A DNA stretch of 64,000 nt from Echinostoma caproni (Eukaryota > Platyhelminthes > Trematoda > Plagiorchiida > Echinostomatidae). The stretch's first letter is position 1; each line of letters begins with the position of its first letter. Positions 1 through 10,500 of this stretch are shown piece by piece. Position numbers and translations under genes: made by a program. Where the stretch lies: NCBI GenBank assembly GCA_900618425.1, contig UZAN01039508.1, positions 84,023-148,022 on the forward strand, in the 5' to 3' direction. The notes under the pieces were generated by a model that was given only the letters and a program-made list of their open reading frames with translations, was not told the origin of the DNA and did not search any database.

Positions 1-2924
1 TGGTAAGCTGGAACATGTTTTGATCCCGATACTGATCAGTCGATTATAAAATGACATCATACTTCAACAGGGCAGTGCTGATGTCTGTTGGGTGTACAGT
101 ATATAATATTGATTGTTGCATTTTCTTGAGTTTTGTTTCGCAGAGCGGCTTACCGGTGGTCTGCCTATACCCCAAAACCAAAACAAATTACAAATATTTG
201 GTGAATAATTCTTGGTCAATTGTACGAGGATTCCACAGGTTCCATGGCGTACCACACCTAAGTCAGAAGTATAGTTTATCGAACAAGGGACAGTGACTGG
301 TATTGCAAGGTATATCAAGGTCTTCCAGCCGAATGGATGTTGTAAACACTTAAAGGTAGCACTTTTAGGGACAAAGTGGAAGAGGACCTCCCACTCTTAT
401 CACCTTTTTTAAACATTTCTGCTTAAATAAACATGTCGTGCACATCATTGTTCATAAGCTTGGTGTGCCTTATTGTACCGTGCATTCAATAGCTGTATTC
501 AGATATCATTTTTCTGGGGAATATATATATGAGAAAACGAGTGCTGGTGGTCGTTTCTTTTGTTCACTGTATATCAGAAATAGCCCCAGGTAACACCGGT
601 TAGTCAACGTGGGCCTCGGATTCTTCATATATATACATATATATATATATTATCTTTGAATAATATTCGAAGAGTTTCATCGAGGTCCCAAGTCACAAAA
701 TAAGTACATGCATAGGAGGCACTAGACAGTTTGGTTGACGACGCACAATTCCAAATGCTGCGTCACAACAATACTTCGAAATTAAAAAGAGTTATTTCTT
801 ATAATCGAATAGGAGTACCTCTAATACGTAGTTTAAATTGGTATAAGTCTGTGAGAGGTTCGCATTTGGCAAAATTAGCCTGCCGAAAATTGCATAACAT
901 TCTCGCGTCCGGCTGAAAGTGTCAATACAATGCATTATCCAGAATTAAAAATCAAACTGATGTACGTAAACTCAGGTGTTATGTACCGGAATCTCTGTTA
1001 TGAAACGCCAATATCTGCTCAGTTTACTTCCCTAATTGCAAAGGGATTCATGCGTAGTCATATTAAGATCGCAACGCATAACTTACTCATCAAGGTACAA
1101 ATAAACATGTTCATGTGATGAACCATAATTGCAATTTTAAAATGCCTCAACATTTGATGGGACAAGCTATTAAAACTTAACATGCGTCAAAAAAGGAACT
1201 GAAAGATTTAGAAAGACCGATCTACACTGATAACTGAGATTAGGTTGAGTAGCATTTGAAAACCTGTGTGCCTCAGGAAAAATCAGTTTTATACCTTGTT
1301 CAATAGGAGGAACATAAAATCAACTGTTCATTGCTTCTCACCCTCCACTTTCTACGGTTATTCTTTTCTGATCAAAAAATATCCATGGAAAATGTTTATT
1401 CTTTTTTACGCAATTTTTAACCAGCAAAAGTTGGGCATGTTCCGAGACATGCTACCGTAAGCTGTTTGGGGTTGATCGGGCATGACAACAGAAAATTATC
1501 TGAGCAGGTGCGCAGTTCGGTCCACCTAAGAGCTCTCAACTACCCAAACAGCTCTTAGTCAAACAGACTGGCTGTTTACCGAGACATAACAGTCGGATTT
1601 ACTAAGGAAATTTCCAATTCTCCTTTATCTTCTTTCTGCACTTGGCCTAAGAAAGTAGTCGTTACAATTTGCTTGGGTTTTATTGAATACGTGAAACGGA
1701 AGAGACGCATTTTTGGAAACCAATGTTCTCTTGAAACCGAATTGGATGTGGATCGTAATTTAGCTCTGGACTGGTAAAAATAACCTTTGATGAGAACAGT
1801 ACGATCTACTAGAAATCTGTACCGATAATAAACGAATTATTTTTACACGCTGTTTCGTTTTGATTTTGCAACCTTGAAAAAAATGAAATCTACATATAAT
1901 CACAAATGGTCCGGAACATAAATGATTTTTGATGGTACTGAAAAACAAAAACATTTTTTTGGGACATAATGAGGGAATGTTGTGAAATAAGTGCATTTGA
2001 ACAGACTTGACCATAGAGACTCACTATCAGCTGGGATTTCAAAATGGTGAGCTCGATTTTCACACTCTCAAGGGAACAAAATCCTCAGGGGGATCGGGCT
2101 TACTTTGCAAAGCTCCGGTAATCCTCTTTGTCCGTGAAGTCGTCCGTTTTATTGCCCAACGAAGTGAGTAGAATAGAAGCGAGTAAAGCTCCGGCGATCG
2201 GTTCCTAGAACCATAAAATTATACAAAATTGGTATGATTAAGTGTGTAGCGTTCGCGTAATACCCAAATTTGTCCCGGATTTGGGTGAAAAGATTAACTA
2301 ATAGTGAAGTAATTTATTTTCACGCCCAAGAACTTTTTATATAACCGACGACTGTAGTTTTTCCCCGGATTATTATTACTAAACAAAATAAATGATACTG
2401 AGCCAACTGGAAACTCGCTACAGTCAAGCAGCAGCTATCCCGCTTCTTGGAAACTGCGCGAAAGCGTGGACCATTTTATGATAGATCTGACCGTGTGTGT
2501 GTGTGCTATTTGGACCGACTTTCTACAGATGTTTGATAATTGATGAATGCGATAACTCTCACAAGTATCCATAATCCAACCATCTTCTCTGGTCGGGATT
2601 GTTTGACCAAAACACCACCCTTTTCTTTTTTAATAGTAATTTGTTGTCCCAGGTTAAGATCTTATCTGCTCTGTCAACCGTCCATTTGAACTGACAAACG
2701 GACGTGATTTAACGTGGGTCAATTTTTAATCGTTAACGTTGTTGGTCGGTTGGTTGGTTAGTCGGTTGTTTTGGTTTTTGGGTATGCGAAAATGCATCAC
2801 ATGGACTTGGATTGTTACATTCAGCAAAACAGAATCCTGTCAAGATGAAACAAATAATAGCAACTCCGGTACACAAATGGGTAATGTTTCATCAAAAAAA
2901 TAATGAAAGTCAAAATGATGTACA
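1..2924. other. Probable intron or non-coding sequence, left edge
   Basis: No coding region supported on either strand. It holds a (TA)n run at 627-652 and AT-rich unique sequence. By gene order it should be intronic sequence of the TRPM gene or separate its later exons. Confidence 0.4.
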
Positions 2925-3004
2925 ACGTTAACATCGACATAGCAGGTCGTTCAGCCTGTTTATAGTTCTCTACAACTAAAGCAAATTCGGTCCATTTACG
3001 CTGT
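2925..3004 (-). CDS. Possible further TRPM exon (uncertain)
   Basis: On the minus strand, after an ACATTCAG acceptor-like site, the frame reads RKWTEFALVVENYKQAERPA and then MSMLT. TRPMs have a block F-x-x-L-A-x-x-L-L-x-x-x-Y-x-x-D-E-x-x-A-x-x-L-L soon after the exon 14 block, and this is a partial match in the right order. Against it, no good GT donor follows and the frame runs into AT-rich noise. The left boundary given is approximate. A chance open frame is about equally likely. Confidence 0.25.
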
Positions 3005-3389
3005 CTGAATGTTTGCAAATATCGCATCTCATTTCGTGTTCCCTTTAAGTTATTTATCAGTATTTGTGAAATGCACAGACGATTGTCGAACGTTGTTTTG
3101 TCAAATTCACGCAGTAGTTCAGGCATAATTCTGATTACGGTGCTGTCTCTCTTCTTGTTTAAACACTACCTAGTACTACGATAAGGTCACGGCGAGCAAG
3201 ATCTATCGCATCAGGTATCTAATAGCAATCGTTTGATCACGAGTTCATTGTGCGGTACTAACTGGAGCTTGAAATAAAACTAAGCAGCACATTATCGTGC
3301 CACTATCTGCGGGAATGCAAGCCCGGTTGGTATTTGCGCTTAAAGAGATCCAGCAGCATAAATACATCAATAAAAGCAGATCAGATAAA

Positions 3390-5000
3390 TGATAAGGTGT
3401 TGTTCTGATGAATAGGTGCAATTACATTAAGAAAATGTCCAAGCTACTGTTCGGTAAGAAGAAATTTGACAATGGGAATGGCAAAGCTAAAAAGAAAACG
3501 TTTCAAATCCTTAAAGGACCAAGGCTATATAGACCAATCAGTGTTGGAAACAATAAAGCCTCTTAGGTCAATCATTCCACGCCCTTACGGGTTACCCAAG
3601 GACAACAAGACTGGCAGACCATTAACACCAATTCTGTCTGTGGTCAACTCACTATACCACGAAACTGGCAAGTGGCTCGTAGGACTTCTTGAACCAGTGC
3701 ACAAAAAGCTTGCTACATATAGCTTGCGAACATCATCAACCCACGGAACGCAGAGAATGATCAAATATTTTCCCTGGATGTAATATCCTTGTTGACAAAT
3801 GTACCACTCTTAGAAACCATCAATTTGTTTTGTCGTTACATTGAAACTGAATAAATACAGATAGGAATACNCGGAAGGAGGTACTGAGATTTTCACCCAT
3901 AGTTCAAATTCTACTTGATAGAAAATTTTTCTGTCAAATAGACTGAGTGGCCTTGCGTTTCCCATTAGGCCCACAGTTAGCAGATATATTTTTGGCCAAA
4001 TTAGAAAACAACGTGGAAACAAGAAATAGAGCAAATGAGTCTATACTACCACTACGTGAACGCCATACTCCGTTTTGCACGAAAAGGTAGAAACACGACA
4101 AGATTGCTTCAAATATTCAATGAAGTTCAGGAATCGAATCAGTTCACGTTAGAAACAGAGGAAAACGAAAAATTGATCTTCCTGGATGTGGCATTCCCCC
4201 GAAAATATGGTGGTTTCTTAGAGCGTTGAATACGTAGAAAACTGACATGGACGGGACCATAAACAAACTTTTACAGGACCGTCCGCTCAGGTAGAAAATA
4301 AATCTGATTCAGAGTATCACACCACACGCGCATGAGATCTGCTCTGACGGTGTGTGAAAAGAAGTAACACAAATTAAGGATGTTCCCAGAGAAATGGGTC
4401 TTCCTGAACGATCCATTGAAAGGCTATAATCCGAACAGATTCACGAGGCTCAAAAGAAGAAATTATTCATCGGTGTACCTTTTCAATGAGATACTATATC
4501 GGATCTCTTGAACAAACGTCTGAATCGTGCAGTGAAGCGAACCTAGGACGCAGCTCGATTATCGTGTCTTTGCATGCTCGCCCATCATCGGAACTAGCCA
4601 CTACACTGGACACTTCTAGGGTTATCTACTCTTTTCGGTGCGTTTGTGATGCAACGTTCATTAGCCTCATGGCGAGGCAACCACCCCAACGGATGAAGGA
4701 ACACTGCCCACAATGGTTAAAACAACGATGAACAAAGAGCATAGGAAGCGCCGTTCTCGGTCATCTGGTGGATACAGGCTATCAAGTCAGACTAGAATCC
4801 GCGTTTAGCGTAATCTATCGTGTACCCCCCCNCCCCCCCCCCTAACTTCTCCAAAGCACACACATACACTAGCCACCTCTGAGGTGATAGACCTTCGCCT
4901 CTTTGTACCAGAACTATACGCACAAAAGTGATTGGTTCAAGCTCTCCACTTACCCTATCCCCCTCCCCTCCCTCAAATTGTTCATCAACATCACCACCAG
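3390..5000 (+). mobile_element. Penelope-like retroelement, degraded (reverse transcriptase + GIY-YIG)
   Basis: Read across frames, this follows a PLE protein in order. YIKKMSKLLF is near 3420. SIIPRPYGLPKDNKTGRPLT (near 3570-3630) is the R-x-Y-G-L-P-K-x-H-K reverse-transcriptase block. FSLDVISLLTNVPL is near 3765-3810, then PLGPQLADIFLAKLEN (3965-4010), FTLETEENEKLIFLDVAFPR near 4150-4200, and a GIY-YIG-like VIYSFRC-C at 4620-4650. HLVDTGYQV and SAFSVIYRVP fall near 4760-4825, and VIDLRLFVPELYAQ at about 4883-4930. Stops and frameshifts are frequent, the catalytic YVDD position reads YVNA, and a C-tract with an N (4825-4842) interrupts it. It is therefore dead. It is antisense to the TRPM gene. 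Confidence 0.85.
4825..4842. repeat. Poly-C tract with ambiguous base
   Basis: Run of C with an N at 4832, inside the PLE 3' coding part; length is likely unreliable. Confidence 0.8.
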
Positions 5001-7039
5001 CACTCCAATCATAATCAACCTCATCCGAACACAGACATGCAGGGCTTACCCCACCCCTCCCCTCTCTTCATCCCAAATGATCTTTCGACCCAGCGTGAAA
5101 ATGTGTTCCCACTATCAACAAACCCTTGTATGACCTTTACAGGCACGATTATGAATCACTCAAAAACAATTGTTCGCCTTCGGGCTTGTATTCTAAATAT
5201 CGAGTCTCAGCATCGCTTAACATTTTTTGAGTGGTTCCATTTTCTCTTAGGCTTGGCAACATCCATGTCACTGTCTGAGACGGAACAATTTGTTGATAAA
5301 AACAAGATAATTTTCGAGTTACGGAACAGTTATAGGTCCATGTGAATATAAAGAGAGCCAACAAACAATTTCTGTTCAACCATGTCAAGTATCCTTTGCC
5401 CCGTCAGTAATTTAAAGCGAAGGTAACCGATCGATAAACCATTGCCCGAGTATACCCTGAATTGATTTTTTCTGTTAATGAAGTACAACTTAAACGTATA
5501 TGAAGAAAACATTTCAACGGATTTTGCCTCTATTTTGTCGGTAAGACTCGACTAACGAGACGCTAAATTTAGCTGTTTAATGAACGTTTCTTAGAAGGTG
5601 TTTCGGTTATCGATCCCGTTAAGTTGCATTATAAAAAACTTCGTTCGGAGAAAACGTTGGACGGAATATATCGCGCATGATTTTTGTATCCAAAACAACC
5701 AAAATATGACCGAGGGTTAACGAAGATATTCCCGATCGTTCGAACTGTTGGTTTTAGGAATTGTTTAACTTTGCTTCTCGCCTCTAAATCCGTGATTTTT
5801 TCCTGTCCCATAAGGCGAGTTGATTTTGATCAGAATAGTCAATTTTCAGATATACTTTATTCTTGTTGGAAATATTTATTTCGTGAAACGATTAGTCCAC
5901 ATTCTTGTTCAATAAGCTGCTTAATCCACCAGGAACGTGGTCGATCGCGTAGCGAAGGATATAACCGTTGATTAATAAGTGTGCTTATACTAGGTTGAAA
6001 TATTGCTTTGCAATATCTCAATAATGTGGGTAAAGCAAACAAATTCGAATTCCACTTTGTAGTTTGGTGCGTGGAAGCACTTATCAAACATAGTGAAATA
6101 ATAGTTTCTACTTCGTGGGTACGGGTTTTTCAATCGAGAATGGATTGTTGATGTATCTTCACTTGTGTCGGTCAACGCCCAATGTCGCGGTCTGTTGCGC
6201 TGTGAGTGTCACCCATTAGAAGATCGATACGTTTCAGGCTCAATCACCACAACGGGGTCTGAATGAGCTTATCAAACGTTTGGTTTTAATTGTTTGTCGT
6301 TATGCCCGGTCTGAACTTTCCTTTCAAATCCCCTACGAGTAAATTCATTCGGATAACGGTGGAACAAAAGGTCTTTGGTGAGTAAACCGAAGAGTCAATC
6401 AATCAGTCCGAATGATGCGTGGGGGGAGGAGAACGATCGGATAATTGGTGACTTTCATCGACTCATGCATAAGTAATGCGATCGGCGGGTACTCTTTGGA
6501 TTTGGATAGGATGAATCGATTTCTTTCGAACTCAAGGCAGGGATGCTGAGGAGATAAACTACAAGTCTCCGGTTCAAGGTAAAATTTCAATAGCTTTCAG
6601 TTTATTCAGTAAAACAGGATGTGAAATCTTGGGTTTAACAATAGACTGTTTGTTGATGAATAAAACAGTACACAAGAACGCGACTTGGAATTGGCAGTAC
6701 ATTCATTTCCGTAGCTTTGTACCACTCCGTATGAAGCGGAGTCTCATACTCTGTTTGGTCAATAGAACTAAATGAATATTCACTAAGGACATGCTGGTTG
6801 AACAACTATAAAATGTGCTGAATATCTTTATCCAGAATAGATAACAGGAGCGCTTGGAGGAATCCGTGATGCAACGACAGGAGGCGTTTCCTAAGAGGAC
6901 AATTTATGAGAAGGCAACACCTTGGCAGAGATTGCGCATAGAAGGTTATCAAATGCCATCAACAAAATGTTTTACGCGGCTAAGCTTCAAACTCTATTCA
7001 CATCTAGCCCGTTGGTATGTCTACGGTTGAAGGAGTGCC
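5001..7039. other. Non-coding stretch after the first PLE
   Basis: The first few hundred bases may be the PLE 3' untranslated tail. I see no supported gene in the remainder. Confidence 0.4.
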
Positions 7040-7570
7040 CGATTCTGCTGCCTCTTTCTGTATTTAGTCTTTCGCTTGCTCCTGTGGAGTAAAGTATGTG
7101 GGCCGCACGACCAGGCGTCTGCATGAACGCATCCGTGAGCATCACTCTGCGCGGTTGCGAAGTGCAGCAATTAAGTGTGGTCGACACTAACCACATTGTA
7201 AGCGTGACTGAAGCGTTTTGGCCCTTATATAGAATTGAGAGGCGACGGTCTAGACACGTGCGGTTTCTCATTCTAGGCACAGCGGAGGCAGTTTGTATCT
7301 GCCTACACAACCTTTGTGGACTCATAAACAATTTGTGCAAACATTCAAGCTCCCATGGCCAGATTACCGACAAGTGATCTGTCATGGAACATCAGAGCAA
7401 ATGCTAATTGGGGACCAATTTTGAAACAAACTGTTAATACTTTGATTACTTTCCCTTTTTTCTTGTAAATCCTTCGCTGTTACTACAGTCATATTTATTA
7501 TGTTGTAATGGCATGATTAAGATACACCGAAAACGAGCTTGTTTACCAATTTGTGTTCTCATAATAAAGT
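7040..7570 (+). mobile_element. Penelope-like element 3' fragment (GIY-YIG domain and tail)
   Basis: From about 7069 one frame reads FACSCGVKYVGRTTRRLHER, then IREHHSARL, the GIY-YIG core with the YVGRTTRRL motif typical of PLE endonucleases. After a stop and frame change it continues VVDTNHIVSVTEAFWPLYRI and TAEAVCICLHNLCG to about 7370, the same order as the other copies in this window. The tail contains a block (7501-7550) shared with 23381-23470 and 34736-34810. No reverse transcriptase part remains. Confidence 0.8.
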
Positions 7571-8221
7571 AGTCATCACATTGGCTAGAGAACGCATTCG
7601 AAGCCTCAAATAATTGACCAAATTCCCCATTCAGGCAACGAATTTTTCAGAAATGGCTTATATAGCTGTCGGCTGGAGGAAATTAGTGATGTTATTGAAA
7701 CGGAGACTTGTTGTTTTATTATTTGATCAAATGAAACATACCCGTTGTTTCCCTTTATCTGTCTAGTGAATTGAATCTGTATTCCAACGCTGGTTCAAAT
7801 CCTGCCTGGCAGACTAAAAATGGCTATTTCTTTGATGTATTTGCAAAAATCTAGTTCAAACTCCCTCATCCCATGAAATCACCCGGTGTCTCTGGTAATC
7901 AAGCACGCAAAACATCAACGGAAGATGGATGCAAAATCACGCGGCTTTAGTATGAATAGGGTTAACTCAAAATAAAGCATTTACTTAATGTCTTAGATTT
8001 ATACTGTTCCTCGCATCTGTTCGAATCCCATTGGGCTTGGTGAATATGCACTGCTGATGTAGAAAACTCCTGCACTATTTTCAAGATATTCTCTGAGGGA
8101 ATGGCATTTCCAATTTTATAGTGAATACATATTTCAAACACGATCGAGTGGGTTTAGAAATAAAAGCACCCATGCAATAAGAGCCGAGGGGATAGTCAGT
8201 ATATCATATGTGGTTTAACCA

Positions 8222-8250
8222 CTTCACAAGCACCANCTTCACAAGCACCA
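8222..8250. repeat. Short tandem duplication with an N
   Basis: A 14-base unit CTTCACAAGCACCA occurs twice around the N at 8236. It may be a small assembly artefact. Confidence 0.5.
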
Positions 8251-8971
8251 AGCACCGCTGAAAGTTTTGGGTGTGGGTTTCATCCTTTGGGAGGTCGACC
8301 CAAACAGGACGAGCAGCTCTCTGGCGCTGTTTCGTTTATCGGAGACGAGAGAATAATACTGATTCACACCTCATAGTTAGCAAAACTTTCAGCAGCAGAA
8401 CTGTGAAGATTGGTGTATTTTATAATTCGGAGTAAAACCTTCATTTATAATTTGGCTGGGAGTGTAAAACAAGCATGTTGTTTACCATGAAATGACATCA
8501 ATGTATATTGTTTTAATCGAAAACACAGATCACAGTTAGACATGACCCTTGGGGTTTCGTTTGCAAACTGATAAAACTATCTGGATATACAGGGGGGAGG
8601 AGATCAAACAGGTGAGATAAATTTATGATCGCAAGGAGGGTGGAAGGTGTGAGGATGACGCCTCTAACCTTTTTTTGACGTAAATGTTTTCCATTTAGCT
8701 TCTCTTTACTATTGCTTCACTCAGGCGCGTTGCTGTTCAGTATCTTTAAAAAGAAGTTTGGAGGCCTAAACCAGTATGTTTTGTATGAACTTTATATCCA
8801 AAGCATTCAATTCTATAGAAAGAATGGAACGAGTGCCAACAGCACTACTCATCCAAATGGATAACCAATGGCAATCAAAAACGACGAAAGAAAGTTCATG
8901 GTTAATGGTTGTAAAAGCTGAAGCTGAAACTGACTCATCACACTTTACCTCAAAGTAGATTCAGTAGCCGA

Positions 8972-9349
8972 ATGAGATTCAATAAAGTCTTGGGTGCCAA
9001 TGTGGGGCTACGGTTTGCAGTGGTGTGTATAGTCTCAAACTCATCACATGTCCGATATAAACGCAAAAACTATGTTGTCTTTCTTCATTCTCTCGACAAC
9101 ACCCGTATAGAATCTAAGCGAATCTCTGTTAACATTTACGTTGGTCAAACTACAGGGGATTGTCTGAGCGCATCAACAATCTTCGTACACGTCAGTTTAA
9201 TAGTAAGAGAACGTGACTATCTTAAGTTTGATTGTTGCGTAAATGATATGGATTGTACATATGGTAGAAACCAAATGGGGTTTCACCTTCATTTACCAAA
9301 GGTTCACAAACATGCATCTGAGAGCGAATGCAACAGCCAAGGCACTTAA
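8972..9349 (+). other. Unidentified open frame, perhaps retroelement-derived
   Basis: A 125-codon plus-strand frame. It includes IYVGQTTGDCLSAS, which faintly resembles a GIY-YIG start, and HLHLPKVHKHA, which faintly resembles the PLE reverse-transcriptase L-P-K-x-H-K block, but in the wrong order. It lies 550 bp upstream of a clearer PLE fragment. Chance is possible. Confidence 0.25.
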
Positions 9350-9894
9350 AACCCACTTATTTGATGCAACGTAGCGCGTGAAAAGCCGTTTAGAGTCTTC
9401 AAAATTCACTAGTGTAAATGAACTATATCAGGCTTGAATGGTTCGGCGGATTAATTACCGCTGATTATATAACCCGTTTACGTCCTAAGAATTTACTTCT
9501 GCCTTTTGACTTCTACTGGTTGACGCCACAATATCACCCGCTCGTAATGTTCTAGCATAAGTGTGATTATTTTGGTTTCAGAATGAAATCCTCGTGGTCT
9601 TGTACAAATGCACCTTTTTGTTGACTTTTTTTACTTTTTGTTGACACATTGTGGTTATGTGGTTGCTGAATATCCAGCTTTCCAGGTTTATAAAGCGATT
9701 CCTTGACCTTGACTTGATTTGACAACATAAGGAACATTATTGACGTTTGCCAGTAAAACCCTTGATCCCCCACCCCCACCCCACGCCTTGCTGCTGTACT
9801 TTGATTTGAACGGTTTGACCATACCACATTGTCCCTATATCAAGCTATTGGGAGTTGAACGGTTTGAGAACGAAAAGGTTGTTCATGCATATTT

Positions 9895-10500
9895 GTGTCT
9901 ATCGCACAAAAGCTACTTTTCAGGTTCCCACTTAGGAGGAAAATAGCAACTCGCGTGCACGAAAATAAACTGGCCGTCAAAAGAAACGATGAGCTCTCAT
10001 TTATCTACATTCATGAGGATCGAGAAAGACAACTTGGATTTCGACAATATCAAAGTCGTAGATCAGGCCCACACCAAGGACACAAGAGAATTTATGGCTG
10101 CTTGGCATTCGTCGGAACACTCGGTCAACCCACGCATTGACATCGACCAAGTCTACACGCCCAAGCAACAAAAGGACCAATCAACGCAAAGAAGGTGGGT
10201 CGTGTCACACGTCACAGCCGCAAAACAGAAACACTTGGACCGATCGATCAACGACCGGCCGTCAGACTGCTCTCGTCTACCTCATCTCCTATCGGCACAG
10301 GGCGAACAAACAGCAGCCAATCACAAAACGCCACGTTTCTACCTCACTCAAGGACCTATATAAGGAAACGGTCACGTGTTAGCACTCATCCGGTTACTAC
10401 GTTGAGAATGTCACCTCGATTGGTCATGAAACGTTTGCAATACAACTGCCAAGCTCGGCGAACAACTGAACATCAAGTTTAAAAACTATAGTAACGCAGC
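9895..10500 (+). mobile_element. Penelope-like element 3' fragment, second lineage
   Basis: Two adjoining frames carry RRKIATRVHENKLAVKRNDE (9930-10000) and then LDFDNIKVVDQAHTKDTREF, MAAWHSSEHSVNPRIDIDQV (10030-10155). This is the GIY-YIG endonuclease C-terminal pattern of a different PLE-type family from the YVGRTTRRL copies: H-x-x-A-x-K-R-x-D, then W-H-S-x-x-x-S-V-N-x-x-I-D. After the coding end come bases resembling a hammerhead core (10402-10435). A frameshift near 9990 and lack of the upstream domains show it is a decayed, truncated copy. Family name is uncertain. Confidence 0.65.
10402..10435 (+). ncRNA. Degenerate hammerhead-ribozyme-like motif (speculative)
   Basis: The order is TTGAGAA, a short imperfect stem ending ACC, a 6-base loop, a return strand beginning GGT, then GAAAC. 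This imitates CUGANGA - stem II - GAAA of a hammerhead. PLEs are known to carry hammerhead motifs in their terminal repeats. The CUGANGA box has changes at essential positions, so activity is unlikely. Confidence 0.25.
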
